Shown piece after piece: positions 1 through 8,909 of a stretch of 64,000 nt of DNA. Positions within the stretch are counted from its first letter, which is position 1. The number at the start of each line of letters is the position of its first letter. The position numbers were made by a program, and so were the translations under genes. The notes under the pieces are model-generated. The model ran no database searches and was not told the origin of the DNA. It worked only from the letters and a program-made list of their open reading frames with translations. Source of the DNA: Streptomyces sp. LUP47B (GTDB lineage Bacteria; Actinomycetota; Actinomycetes; Streptomycetales; Streptomycetaceae); contig NZ_MJAH01000006.1 of NCBI RefSeq assembly GCF_001746295.1, forward strand, positions 196,751 through 260,750, written 5' to 3'.

Positions 1-1167
1 CCACCCCAGTCCCCCCAGCCCCGCGGCGGCCTGCTGATGGGCCGCCCCTTCGGTGTGCCCGTCTACGTCGCCCCCAGCTGGTTCCTCGTCGCCGCCCTCA
101 TCACCTGGGTCTTCGGCGGACAACTGGACCGCGTGCTCCCGGAGCTCGGCGCCGCCCGCTACCTCGTCTCCCTCTTCTTCGCGGTCGCCTTCTACGCCTC
201 CGTCCTCGTCCACGAACTGGCGCACACCGTCGCGGCACTGCGCTTCAAGCTCCCCGTCCGCCGCATCCAGCTCCAGTTCTTCGGCGGCGTCTCCGAGATC
301 GAGAAAGAGGCCGAGACCCCCGGCCGGGAGTTCGTGCTGGCCTTCGTCGGCCCGCTGCTCTCCCTGGTCCTCGCCGGCCTCTTCTACCTCGCCATGCTGA
401 CCGTCGAACCCGGCACGGTCCCCGGCGTCCTGCTCGCCGGCCTGATGGTCTCCAACCTCATCGTGGCCGCCTTCAACCTCCTGCCCGGCCTCCCCCTCGA
501 CGGCGGCCGCATGCTCCGCGCCGTCGTCTGGAAGATCACCGGCAGGCCCATGAGCGGCACCATCGCCGCCGCATGGGTCGGCCGCGCTCTCGCCGTCTGC
601 GTCCTCATCGGCCTCCCCCTGCTCACCCAGTCCGGAGCGCTCGGCTCCTCCGCCGAGGACAACGTCGGCATGGACACCGTCATGGACGCCCTGCTCGCCG
701 CGATCCTCGCCGCGATCATCTGGACCGGCGCCGGCAACAGCCTGCGCATGGCACGCCTGCGCGAACACCTCCCCGAACTGCGCGCCCGCACCCTCACCCG
801 CCGCGCGGTCCCCGTCGAGTCCGACACCCCCCTCTCCGAGGCCCTGCGCCGCGCCAACGCCGCCGGCGCCCGCGCCCTGGTCGTCGTCGACGCCGAAGGC
901 ACCCCGCTCTCCCTCGTCCGCGAGGCCGCCATCGTCGGCGTACCCGAACACCGCCGCCCCTGGGTCGCCGTCGGCGGCCTCGCCCAGGACCTCACCGACG
1001 GCATGCGCGTCTCCGCGGAGCTCGCGGGCGAGGACCTGCTGGACGCCCTGCGCGCGGCCCCCGCCACCGAGTACCTCGTCGTCGAGCAGACCGGCGAGAT
1101 CTACGGCGTCCTGTCCGCGGCCGACGTGGAACGCGCCTTCGTGAAGGCCATGGCCAGACCGTCCTAG
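1..1167 (+). CDS. Site-2 protease family (M50) membrane metalloprotease with C-terminal CBS-like region, 5' partial
   Basis: This is an intramembrane zinc protease of the M50 (S2P/SpoIVFB) family. HELAH, the zinc motif, lies at about residues 59-63 counted from the ATG at 37, and NLLPGLPLDGG, the second metal-ligand motif, at about 147-157. Several membrane segments flank them, and a soluble CBS-like half follows (about 255-370). The frame is open without a stop to base 1, and residues such as Pro-Arg-Gly-Gly-Leu-Leu precede the ATG, so the true start is probably outside the window. The substrate is unknown. It lies just upstream of the tRNA methyltransferase, as in other actinobacterial proteasome regions. 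Confidence 0.9.
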   Translation, partial: PPQSPQPRGGLLMGRPFGVPVYVAPSWFLVAALITWVFGGQLDRVLPELGAARYLVSLFFAVAFYASVLVHELAHTVAALRFKLPVRRIQLQFFGGVSEIEKEAETPGREFVLAFVGPLLSLVLAGLFYLAMLTVEPGTVPGVLLAGLMVSNLIVAAFNLLPGLPLDGGRMLRAVVWKITGRPMSGTIAAAWVGRALAVCVLIGLPLLTQSGALGSSAEDNVGMDTVMDALLAAILAAIIWTGAGNSLRMARLREHLPELRARTLTRRAVPVESDTPLSEALRRANAAGARALVVVDAEGTPLSLVREAAIVGVPEHRRPWVAVGGLAQDLTDGMRVSAELAGEDLLDALRAAPATEYLVVEQTGEIYGVLSAADVERAFVKAMARPS

Positions 1168-1205
1168 TGGTCGGCGGCCCCGCCGGGGACCGGTAGGCTG
1201 TTCAC

Positions 1206-2108
1206 ATGTCCGAACCGACCGGTGCCGCCCGCAGGCGCGGGCCCTTCAAGGTCGGGGACCAGGTTCAGCTGACCGACCCCAAGGGCCGCCACTACACGTT
1301 CACGCTCGAAGAGGGAAAGAACTTCCACACCCACAAGGGTTCCTTCCCGCACGACGAGCTGATCGGCGCACCCGAGGGCAGCGTTGTCCGCACCACCGGT
1401 AACGTCGCCTACCTCGCGCTGCGCCCCCTGCTCCCCGACTACGTCCTGTCCATGCCCCGCGGCGCCGCCGTGGTCTACCCCAAGGACGCGGGGCAGATCC
1501 TCGCCTTCGCGGACATCTTCCCCGGCGCCCGCGTCGTGGAAGCCGGCGTAGGCTCCGGCTCGCTCAGCAGCTTCCTGCTGCGCGCCATCGGCGACCAGGG
1601 CATGCTGCACAGCTACGAGCGCCGCGAGGACTTCGCCGAGATCGCCCAGCAGAACGTGGAACGCTACTTCGGCGGCCCGCACCCCGCCTGGCAGCTCACT
1701 GTCGGCGACCTCCAGGACAACCTGTCCGACACCGACGTCGACCGCGTCATCCTCGACATGCTCGCCCCCTGGGAATGCCTGGAGGCCGTCTCCAAGGCAC
1801 TCGTCCCCGGCGGCATCCTGTGCTGCTACGTCGCCACCACCACCCAGCTCGCCCGGACCGTCGAATCCATCCGCGAGATCGGCTCCTTCAACGAGCCCAC
1901 CTCCTGGGAGTCGATGATCCGCAACTGGCACGTGGAAGGCCTGGCCGTCCGCCCGGACCACCGCATGATCGGCCACACCGGCTTCCTGCTCACCGCCCGC
2001 CGCCTCGCCGACGGCGTCGAGCCCCCCATGCGCCGACGCCGCCCCGCCAAGGGCGCCTACGGCGAGGACTACACCGGCCCCAACGCCGACGGAGGCGCCG
2101 GCCGCTAG
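1206..2108 (+). CDS. trmI: tRNA (adenine-N1-)-methyltransferase TrmI (m1A58)
   Basis: This 300-residue protein is a SAM-dependent tRNA m1A58 methyltransferase of the TrmI/Rv2118c family. The N-terminal beta domain (about 1-85) precedes a Rossmann fold whose motif I reads VVEAGVGSGSL at about 110-120, and the NPPY-like position lies in the ILDMLAPWE segment. The family is tetrameric, and the mycobacterial gene also lies near the proteasome ATPase. A TAGGCT -10-like hexamer (1194-1199) ends 6 bases before the ATG with no Shine-Dalgarno sequence, so transcription is probably leaderless. Ends two residues after a glycine-rich tail. Confidence 0.94.
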   Translation: MSEPTGAARRRGPFKVGDQVQLTDPKGRHYTFTLEEGKNFHTHKGSFPHDELIGAPEGSVVRTTGNVAYLALRPLLPDYVLSMPRGAAVVYPKDAGQILAFADIFPGARVVEAGVGSGSLSSFLLRAIGDQGMLHSYERREDFAEIAQQNVERYFGGPHPAWQLTVGDLQDNLSDTDVDRVILDMLAPWECLEAVSKALVPGGILCCYVATTTQLARTVESIREIGSFNEPTSWESMIRNWHVEGLAVRPDHRMIGHTGFLLTARRLADGVEPPMRRRRPAKGAYGEDYTGPNADGGAGR

Positions 2109-2136
2109 GACGGCCCCGTGCCGCAGTCAACGTACA

Positions 2137-2185
2137 GGCGTCGGAGTGGAGTTCCCGCAGACCAGGGGAACTTCACCCCGACGCC
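2137..2185 (+). terminator. Long hairpin after trmI
   Basis: Arms 2137-2156 and 2166-2185 pair over 20 positions with one G-U pair and one mismatch, around a 9-base loop. There is no U-tract, which is common for Streptomyces terminators. It probably ends the trmI transcript. Confidence 0.6.
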
Positions 2186-2315
2186 TCCGTGTTGAGGGAA
2201 CCGCCGTACGGCAACCCGCACAAGTACCCACCCCGCCGTTCCCCCCACCTGTGACGTGTGGCACCATGCTGGCCACCCCACCCCCACCGGCACGCCCTCA
2301 CAGGAGACGCTCCTA

Positions 2316-2894
2316 GTGCAGCAATCCGCCGTCCCGGAACTGGCACACACGAACACCCGCCCCATCCACTGGGTCGCCACCGCCACCGCCGTGGCAGGCG
2401 TCGTGGCCTTCTCCTCGGTCCTGCAGCCCAACTCGGCGACAGCGGCCCAGGCGGCCGGCCCCGAGCCCAGAACCGCCCCCGTGGTCGCGACCGCGCCCGA
2501 TCCCGCGGACGTCCGCTTCCCGATCGACTGCGGACCCGTCAAGGCGAAGATCCAGAAACAGGTCTCCGGAGACCTCGACGGCGACGAACGGCCGGAAACA
2601 GTCGTCGTCGTGCACTGCGACGCCCCCATGGGCACCCCGCCGGACGCCGTCTACGTCATCACACGCGCGAAGGGCACCGGTGAACCCCGTGTCGTCGCCA
2701 CCCTGCTGAGCCCGAAGACCCGCAACACCGTCACCGACTTCACGGTGAGCGACGGCACCGTCCTCGCGACCCTCCTCGGCTACTCCACGTCCGACGTACC
2801 CAGTTGCTGCCCGGACGTGAAGGACAAGGCGAAGTGGCAGTGGAAGGACGGTGCGTTCGTCCGCTCGACCCCCGCGGGCACACACACCGTCTGA
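2316..2894 (+). CDS. Hypothetical secreted or membrane-anchored protein
   Basis: Unrecognised 192-residue protein. The GTG at 2316 was chosen because AGGAG lies nine bases upstream (2302-2306); an upstream GTG at 2256 has no such signal. A hydrophobic stretch at about residues 22-40 followed by Ala-rich sequence looks like a signal peptide or anchor. The exported part has DLDGDERPE, an FG-GAP/calcium-loop-like motif, and three later cysteines (one CC pair). Orthologues appear to be confined to actinomycetes, but this is an impression rather than a search. It converges on the ferredoxin gene. Confidence 0.75.
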   Translation: MQQSAVPELAHTNTRPIHWVATATAVAGVVAFSSVLQPNSATAAQAAGPEPRTAPVVATAPDPADVRFPIDCGPVKAKIQKQVSGDLDGDERPETVVVVHCDAPMGTPPDAVYVITRAKGTGEPRVVATLLSPKTRNTVTDFTVSDGTVLATLLGYSTSDVPSCCPDVKDKAKWQWKDGAFVRSTPAGTHTV

Positions 2895-2950
2895 CCGAAG
2901 CGATCACATCTGTGAGAAATCAGACAGTCATCACGCACGGTCGTCTCCGG

Positions 2951-3256
2951 TCACTCAGCGTCCGGACCGTAGATCTCCACCCTGTCCGAAACTCGACGTA
3001 CGTGAATGCAGTCGCCAGGACACTCCTTCGCGGAGTCGACCACATCGTTGAGAAGCGGCAGCGGTACGGGCGTTGTGGCGCCCCTGTCCTGCAGAAGCTC
3101 GTCGTCCGAGCCCTTCACATACGCCAGACCGTCGATGTCCAGCTCGAACACCTCGGGCGCGTACTGGGCACAGATGCCGTCACCAGTACAGAGATCCTGG
3201 TCGATCCAGACCTCCAGGGTCTCGCCGTCGGCCCCGACCTCCTGCTGCACTCTCAT
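2951..3256 (-). CDS. Ferredoxin, [3Fe-4S] or [4Fe-4S] single cluster
   Basis: Small acidic electron carrier of 101 residues. Cysteines occur as C-x5-C in DLCTGDGIC and later in ECPGDC. The first pair has Gly/Asp where a 4Fe-4S protein would have its second cysteine, which fits the [3Fe-4S] type that serves actinomycete P450s. No reductase or P450 is adjacent, so the partner is unknown; the nearest P450 in the window is at 34826. It is divergent from arc, sharing a 244-bp upstream region. Confidence 0.9.
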   Translation of the reverse strand: MRVQQEVGADGETLEVWIDQDLCTGDGICAQYAPEVFELDIDGLAYVKGSDDELLQDRGATTPVPLPLLNDVVDSAKECPGDCIHVRRVSDRVEIYGPDAE

Positions 3257-3500
3257 CTCTCCTGCCGTTTATGCGTCGAGCCGAACGGGAATCCGGCCAG
3301 CTCTGGCGGGTGTTGAACACTTCGACCCTACCTTCGGCAGCTTTCCAATCTTGTTCGGTGGGTATTCCCCTGGCGTGAGGGAGAGCGCAAGGGTGAAGAT
3401 CGGACACACCTCGACAGTCTTTGTGATCTAGGGGTTTCAATCGACACCCACCCAGGTAGGGTCTGGAAGCGTCCAGCTCCCCTTGGAGGAGGTGAGGACC

Positions 3501-5267
3501 GTGGCAGCCCACGACGACGACATGAACCGCGGCATCCGCCCGGGACGAGGGTCCGACGACCCGTCCGGGCAGATTGCCTACCTTGAGCAGGAGATCGCCG
3601 TCCTGCGACGCAAGCTCGCCGACTCTCCGCGACACACGAGGATTCTCGAAGAGCGGATCGTCGAGCTGCAGACCAACCTGGCCGGCGTGTCCGCCCAGAA
3701 CGAGCGACTCGCCAACACGCTCCGTGAGGCCCGCGACCAGATCGTGGCCCTCAAGGAGGAGGTCGACCGGCTCGCACAGCCCCCGGCCGGCTTCGGCGTC
3801 TTCCTCGAAGCGAACGAGGACGGCACCGCAGACATCTTCACCGGCGGCCGCAAACTGCGGGTGAACGTCAGCCCAAGCGTCGAACTCGAAGAGCTCCGGC
3901 GCGGCCAGGAAGTGATGCTCAACGAAGCTCTCAACGTGGTCGAGGCCATGGAGTACGAGAGCGTCGGCGACATCGTCACCCTCAAGGAGATCCTCGAGGA
4001 CGGGGAGCGCGCCCTGGTACAGGGCCACACGGACGAGGAGCGGGTGGTACGGCTCGCCGAACCGCTGCTCGACGTGACCATCCGCCCCGGCGACGCCCTG
4101 CTCCTCGAACCACGCTCCGGCTACGTCTACGAGGTCGTGCCCAAGAGCGAGGTCGAGGAACTCGTCCTCGAAGAAGTCCCCGACATCGGCTACGAACAGA
4201 TCGGCGGACTCGGCGGCCAGATCGAGGCCATCCGAGACGCCGTAGAGCTCCCGTACCTCTACCCGGACCTGTTCAAAGAGCACGAACTGCGCCCACCCAA
4301 GGGCGTCCTGCTCTACGGACCCCCCGGATGCGGCAAGACGCTCATCGCCAAGGCCGTCGCCAACTCGCTGGCCAAGAAGGTCGCCGAGGTCACCGGCCAG
4401 GCCACCGGCAAGAGCTTCTTCCTCAACATCAAAGGCCCCGAGCTCCTCAACAAGTACGTCGGCGAGACCGAGCGGCAGATCCGCCTCGTCTTCCAGCGTG
4501 CGAGGGAGAAGGCCAGCGAGGGCACACCCGTCATCGTCTTCTTCGACGAGATGGAATCCCTCTTCCGCACCCGCGGCTCCGGTGTCAGCTCGGACGTGGA
4601 GAACACCATCGTCCCCCAGCTGCTCGCCGAGATCGACGGCGTGGAAGGCCTGCAGAACGTGGTCGTGATCGGCGCCTCCAACCGCGAGGACATGATCGAC
4701 CCCGCCATCCTGCGCCCCGGCCGCCTGGACGTGAAGATCAAGATCGAACGTCCCGACGCCGAGGCCGCCAAGGACATCTTCGCCAAGTACCTCACCGAGC
4801 GCCTCCCGCTGCACTCCGACGACGTCGGCGAGCACGGCGGCAGCAAGGCCACCACCGTCCAGAGCATGATCCAGACGGCCGTGGAACACATGTACGCCGA
4901 ATCCGAGGAAAACCGCTTCCTGGAAGTCACCTACGCCAACGGCGACAAGGAAGTCCTCTACTTCAAGGACTTCAACTCCGGCGCCATGATCGAAAACATC
5001 GTGGGCCGAGCCAAGAAGATGGCGATCAAGGACTTCCTCGACCACAACGCCAAGGGTCTCCGCGTCTCCCACCTCCTCCAGGCCTGCGTGGACGAGTTCA
5101 AGGAGAACGAGGACCTGCCCAACACCACCAACCCCGACGACTGGGCCCGCATCTCCGGCAAGAAGGGCGAGCGGATCGTCTACATCCGTACCCTCATCAC
5201 CGGAAAGCAGGGCGCCGACACAGGGCGCTCCATCGACACGGTGGCAAACACCGGTCAGTACCTGTAA
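3501..5267 (+). CDS. arc: Proteasome-associated AAA+ ATPase Arc (Mpa)
   Basis: Hexameric unfoldase that recruits pupylated proteins and threads them into the 20S proteasome. Order in the 588 residues: N-terminal coiled coil that binds Pup (about 24-93), tandem OB domains (about 97-225), AAA module with Walker A GPPGCGKT (273-280) and Walker B VIVFFDE (344-350), and a C-terminal GQYL tail that is the proteasome-docking HbYX-type end. The GTG at 3501 has the strong GGAGGAGGTGAGG just upstream; a TTG at 3483 is inside that signal. A TAGGGT -10-like element is at 3457-3462. A perfect terminator follows, so arc is probably transcribed alone. Confidence 0.97.
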   Translation: MAAHDDDMNRGIRPGRGSDDPSGQIAYLEQEIAVLRRKLADSPRHTRILEERIVELQTNLAGVSAQNERLANTLREARDQIVALKEEVDRLAQPPAGFGVFLEANEDGTADIFTGGRKLRVNVSPSVELEELRRGQEVMLNEALNVVEAMEYESVGDIVTLKEILEDGERALVQGHTDEERVVRLAEPLLDVTIRPGDALLLEPRSGYVYEVVPKSEVEELVLEEVPDIGYEQIGGLGGQIEAIRDAVELPYLYPDLFKEHELRPPKGVLLYGPPGCGKTLIAKAVANSLAKKVAEVTGQATGKSFFLNIKGPELLNKYVGETERQIRLVFQRAREKASEGTPVIVFFDEMESLFRTRGSGVSSDVENTIVPQLLAEIDGVEGLQNVVVIGASNREDMIDPAILRPGRLDVKIKIERPDAEAAKDIFAKYLTERLPLHSDDVGEHGGSKATTVQSMIQTAVEHMYAESEENRFLEVTYANGDKEVLYFKDFNSGAMIENIVGRAKKMAIKDFLDHNAKGLRVSHLLQACVDEFKENEDLPNTTNPDDWARISGKKGERIVYIRTLITGKQGADTGRSIDTVANTGQYL

Positions 5268-5275
5268 AGACAGGG

Positions 5276-5320
5276 CGGCTGCGGGTGCCCTCACCGGGGT
5301 ACCCGCAGCCGACTGTTTTT
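5276..5320 (+). terminator. Intrinsic terminator after arc
   Basis: Perfect 11-bp inverted repeat (5276-5286 with 5301-5311), then a run of five T residues ending at 5320. It separates arc from the dop-pup-prcBA transcription unit. Confidence 0.9.
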
Positions 5321-5512
5321 CAGGCAACTAACCGGACCAAAGGCGAGCAAGGCAATGACGCAAATGATCTCCCCACCAGCGCAGAGCCGTTCTAGGCTCT
5401 TCGGTACCGCCGAATCGCGCAGTGCGGGGACGGGCACCGCACACGCACCGGAGCGCCAGCGGTACTTGAGCGGCGCCCCCGACCGAGGGCGCCGCCGGGC
5501 AAGGAGGGCCGC

Positions 5513-7024
5513 ATGACCGTACGGCGAGTAATGGGCATCGAGACGGAGTACGGGATCTCCGTCCCCGGCCACCCCAACGCCAATGCCATGCTCACCTCAT
5601 CCCAGATCGTCAACGCCTACGCGGCGGCGATGCACCGGGCCCGACGGGCCCGCTGGGACTTCGAGGAGGAGAATCCGCTGCGGGACGCACGGGGCTTCGA
5701 CCTCGCCCGCGAGGCCGCCGACTCCAGCCAGCTCACCGACGAGGACATCGGCCTGGCCAATGTCATCCTCACCAACGGCGCACGGCTCTACGTCGACCAC
5801 GCACACCCCGAATACAGCAGCCCCGAGGTCACCAACCCCTGGGATGCCGTCCTGTGGGACAAGGCCGGCGAACGCATCATGGCCGAGGCCGCCGAACGGG
5901 CCGCCCAGCTCCCCGGCGCCCAGCCCATCCACCTCTACAAGAACAACACCGACAACAAGGGCGCCTCCTACGGCACGCACGAGAACTACCTGATGAAGCG
6001 GGAAACCCCCTTCTCGGACATCGTGCGCCACCTCACCCCCTTCTTCGTCTCCCGCCAGGTCTTCGCAGGCGCCGGCCGCGTCGGCATCGGCCAGGACGGA
6101 CACGAACACGGCTTCCAGCTCAGCCAGCGCGCGGATTACTTCGAGGTCGAGGTAGGCCTCGAGACGACCTTGAAGCGCCCCATCATCAACACCCGCGACG
6201 AGCCCCACGCCGACGCCGAGAAATACCGCCGCCTCCACGTGATCATCGGCGACGCAAACCTCTCGGAGATCTCGACGTACCTCAAGCTCGGCACCACGGC
6301 TCTGGTCCTGTCCATGATCGAGGACGGCTTCATCGCGGTGGACCTCGCTGTCGACCAGCCGGTACGCACCCTCCACCAGGTGTCGCACGACCCCACCCTC
6401 CAGCGCCTGGTCACCCTCCGCAGCGGCCGCACACTCACCGCGGTACAGCTCCAGATGGAGTACTACGAGCTCTCCCGCAAATACGTCGAAGAACGCTTCG
6501 GCGCCGACGCGGACGACCAGACCAAGGACATCCTGGCCCGCTGGGAAGACACCCTCAACCGCCTCGAGAACAACCCCATGAGCCTCGCCGGCGAACTCGA
6601 CTGGGTCGCCAAGCGCGAACTCATGGAGGGCTACCGGCGCCGCGACGACCTCGACTGGGACGCCGCCAAGCTCCACCTCCTGGACCTCCAGTACGCCGAC
6701 GTGCGCGCCGACAAGGGCCTCTACAACCGGCTCGCGGCCCGCGGCCGCATCAAGCGCCTGCTGGACGAGAACGAGGTCGAGCGAGCCCGCACCAAGCCCC
6801 CGGAGGACACCCGCGCGTACTTCCGCGGCCGCTGCCTGGAGCAGTACGCCGACGACGTCGCCGCGGCCTCCTGGGACTCGGTGATCTTCGACCTCCCGGG
6901 CCGGGACTCGCTCCAACGGGTCCCAACCCTCGAACCGCTTCGCGGAACGCGAAATCACGTCAAGGAGCTCCTGGACCGCTGTCGCACGGCAGAAGACCTG
7001 GTCAGGGTCCTGTCGGGCAGCTGA
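5513..7024 (+). CDS. dop: Dop, deamidase/depupylase of Pup
   Basis: Carboxylate-amine ligase-like enzyme related to PafA and glutamine synthetase. Dop hydrolyses the isopeptide bond between Pup and substrate, and in species with Gln-ended Pup it also deamidates the C-terminus. The protein is 503 residues and starts MGIETEYGISVPG (the ligase-fold metal/ATP segment) a few residues in; the HxEN-type segment YGTHENYL and INTRDEPHADAEKYRR are present. The extra loop after the first strands (about residues 40-85), which distinguishes Dop from PafA, is present. AAGGAGG lies 6 bases before the ATG. Pup here already ends in Glu, so depupylation is the expected main job. Confidence 0.96.
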   Translation: MTVRRVMGIETEYGISVPGHPNANAMLTSSQIVNAYAAAMHRARRARWDFEEENPLRDARGFDLAREAADSSQLTDEDIGLANVILTNGARLYVDHAHPEYSSPEVTNPWDAVLWDKAGERIMAEAAERAAQLPGAQPIHLYKNNTDNKGASYGTHENYLMKRETPFSDIVRHLTPFFVSRQVFAGAGRVGIGQDGHEHGFQLSQRADYFEVEVGLETTLKRPIINTRDEPHADAEKYRRLHVIIGDANLSEISTYLKLGTTALVLSMIEDGFIAVDLAVDQPVRTLHQVSHDPTLQRLVTLRSGRTLTAVQLQMEYYELSRKYVEERFGADADDQTKDILARWEDTLNRLENNPMSLAGELDWVAKRELMEGYRRRDDLDWDAAKLHLLDLQYADVRADKGLYNRLAARGRIKRLLDENEVERARTKPPEDTRAYFRGRCLEQYADDVAAASWDSVIFDLPGRDSLQRVPTLEPLRGTRNHVKELLDRCRTAEDLVRVLSGS

Positions 7025-7122
7025 ACGAGTCCTTTGGCCGGGCGGTCCCGCAGGGTGGAAAACCCGGCCAGAGGGAATCATCGAGATGGCCCCCGTACGT
7101 TGTAGGAACTGCGGGGCCGATG

Positions 7123-7146
7123 TCAGACCCTGCTTGTAGGGTCTGA
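7123..7146 (+). promoter_or_regulatory. Perfect hairpin in the dop-pup spacer
   Basis: TCAGACCCT (7123-7131) pairs with AGGGTCTGA (7138-7146) around a 6-base loop. It ends 33 bases before the pup start and has no U-tract. It may be a partial terminator or an RNA-processing/stability element that sets pup expression apart from dop. Confidence 0.55.
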
Positions 7147-7179
7147 TCAAGAACGTCGAACCGAGCGGGGTGAGGGGTT

Positions 7180-7398
7180 ATGGCGACCAAGGACACCGGC
7201 GGCGGACAGCAGAAGGCCACGCGCAACACCGAGGAGGTCGAGGAGCAGACCGCGGAAACGCAGGGTTCCGAGGACCTCAAGGAGCGCCAGGAGAAGCTCA
7301 GCGACGACGTGGACTCCGTCCTGGACGAGATCGACGACGTACTCGAGGAAAATGCCGAGGATTTCGTGCGCTCCTTCGTGCAAAAAGGTGGAGAGTAG
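7180..7398 (+). CDS. pup: Prokaryotic ubiquitin-like protein Pup
   Basis: Disordered 72-residue modifier attached through its C-terminal glutamate to substrate lysines by PafA. The central region (about 35-60) is the helix that binds the Arc coiled coil. The last codons read Gln-Lys-Gly-Gly-Glu-stop (GAG at 7393-7395), so the ligation-ready Glu is genetically encoded rather than made by deamidation of Gln. GAGGGG precedes the ATG. It is followed at 49 bp by an HNH gene instead of directly by prcB. Confidence 0.97.
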   Translation: MATKDTGGGQQKATRNTEEVEEQTAETQGSEDLKERQEKLSDDVDSVLDEIDDVLEENAEDFVRSFVQKGGE

Positions 7399-7447
7399 AG
7401 GCTGATAGGTCACTTTGCCTTCGAAGTGAAGGTTGCGGGGGATTTAA

Positions 7448-8053
7448 GTGGCTGAAGAGCTCGACGCCAAGGAGTGCAGGAAGTGTGGGCGGGATCTACC
7501 TCTTGCGGCCTTTGCGCGTGACAAGAATCGGCGTGACGGCCTCCAGGTGCACTGCCGGGAGTGCGTGGCGGAGTACAGCGCCACGCACTACCGGCGGCGC
7601 CGGGAGGCCATGGGTAAGTCGGTCCGAGAGCATGTTGACGTCCCGGACGGACACAAGCTCTGCCGCACGTGCGGAGAGATCAAGCCGTGGAGCGAATGGC
7701 ATCGCAACGCGACGGCCTCGGACGGGCTGTCGACGCGCTGCAAGGCGTGCCGCGCGGCTCAGGGTCGGCGAGACCATTTGAAGCGTCAGTACGGCCTCAC
7801 CGAAGCCGAGCGTGACGAGTTGATCGCCTCTCAAGGGGGCGTCTGCTGCATATGTTTGGCGGCTGTGCCCGAGCATGTGGATCACTGCCACAAGACGGGT
7901 AGGGTCCGAGGCGTACTGTGCTTCAGCTGCAATGCCGCACTGGGGCAGTTCAAGGATCGGCCCGATGCCATAAGGCGGGCTGCTGCTTATGTGGAAGGAA
8001 TCGCGTGGAAGCCAACACTCGTAGCACCGGGCGTCTACCAGCTGCCTTCCTGA
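7448..8053 (+). CDS. HNH nuclease, recombination endonuclease VII family, inside the proteasome operon
   Basis: A 201-residue protein with two N-terminal zinc-finger-like CxxC pairs (CRKCG...CREC and CRTCG...CKAC) followed by the endonuclease VII fold: CCICLA, then VDHCHKTGRVRGVLC and CFSCNAALGQFKD. The His-Cys set of the nuclease looks intact. This family includes phage Holliday-junction resolvases and free-standing homing-type nucleases. It sits between pup and prcB, and its last 49 bp overlap the prcB start region, so it is translationally embedded. Its role is unknown; no proteasome function for such a nuclease is established. Confidence 0.9.
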   Translation: MAEELDAKECRKCGRDLPLAAFARDKNRRDGLQVHCRECVAEYSATHYRRRREAMGKSVREHVDVPDGHKLCRTCGEIKPWSEWHRNATASDGLSTRCKACRAAQGRRDHLKRQYGLTEAERDELIASQGGVCCICLAAVPEHVDHCHKTGRVRGVLCFSCNAALGQFKDRPDAIRRAAAYVEGIAWKPTLVAPGVYQLPS

Positions 8054-8850
8054 CGCCTGGGTCGTCGTCCTTCATGGACTTCCTGTCCGAGCACCAGCCG
8101 GAGATGCTGCCGGGCAACCGGCAGCTGCCGCCCATGCAGGGTGTGATCGAGGCGCCGCACGGCACCACGATCGTGGCGGTCACCTTCCCCGGCGGTGTCG
8201 TGCTCGCCGGTGACCGTCGCGCCACGATGGGCAATGTCATCGCTCAGCGGGACATCGAGAAGGTGTTCCCGGCGGATGAGTACTCGGCCGTCGGGATCGC
8301 CGGCACCGCCGGTCTCGCCGTCGAGATGGTGAAGCTGTTCCAGTTGGAGCTGGAGCACTTCGAGAAGGTCGAGGGCGCCCAGCTGTCCCTGGAGGGCAAG
8401 GCGAACCGGCTGTCCACCATGATCCGTTCCAATCTCGGCATGGCGATGCAGGGGCTGGCCGTGGTGCCGCTGTTCGCGGGGTACGACGTGGACCGCGGCA
8501 GGGGGCGGATCTTCTCGTACGACGTCACCGGCGGCCGTTCCGAGGAGCACAACTTCGCCGCCACCGGTTCCGGCTCGGTCTTCGCTCGCGGTGCCATGAA
8601 GAAGTTCTTCCACGACGGTCTGAGCGAGGCCGAGGCCACGATGCTCGTGGTGCAGGCCCTGTACGACGCGGCCGACGACGACTCGGCGACCGGTGGCCCC
8701 GATGTCGCCCGCCGGATCTACCCGATCGTCACCGTGATCACCGAGGACGGCTTCCGCCGGCTCACCGACGACGAGTCCTCCGAGATCGCCCGTTCGATTC
8801 TCGAGCGGCGGCTGGAGCAGCCCGACGGCCCGCGGGCCGCGTTGCTCTAG
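8005..8850 (+). CDS. prcB: 20S proteasome beta subunit PrcB
   Basis: Catalytic subunit of the 20S core, 281 residues. The GTG at 8005 was chosen because GAAGGAA precedes it by 5 bases and the resulting N-terminus (EANTRSTGRLPAAFL) matches the S. coelicolor protein as remembered. A propeptide of 53 residues ends at HG before the TTIVAVTFPGG segment, and Thr54 becomes the N-terminal nucleophile after autocleavage. Asp/Lys of the active site lie in GDRRAT and the following strand. The first 49 bases overlap the HNH gene in another frame. Confidence 0.95.
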   Translation: MEANTRSTGRLPAAFLTPGSSSFMDFLSEHQPEMLPGNRQLPPMQGVIEAPHGTTIVAVTFPGGVVLAGDRRATMGNVIAQRDIEKVFPADEYSAVGIAGTAGLAVEMVKLFQLELEHFEKVEGAQLSLEGKANRLSTMIRSNLGMAMQGLAVVPLFAGYDVDRGRGRIFSYDVTGGRSEEHNFAATGSGSVFARGAMKKFFHDGLSEAEATMLVVQALYDAADDDSATGGPDVARRIYPIVTVITEDGFRRLTDDESSEIARSILERRLEQPDGPRAALL

Positions 8851-8909
8851 GCGCCACCGTCTTGTTCAAGGTGATCGCAGTGACTTCCACAGAAAGGGAC
8901 GGATAACCG

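Noticed and set aside
3180..5327. Long open frame of over 700 codons on the minus strand
   Set aside because: It mirrors arc, which has clear AAA+ motifs. The antisense translation is Val/Glu/Leu-rich low-complexity sequence typical of high-GC shadows.
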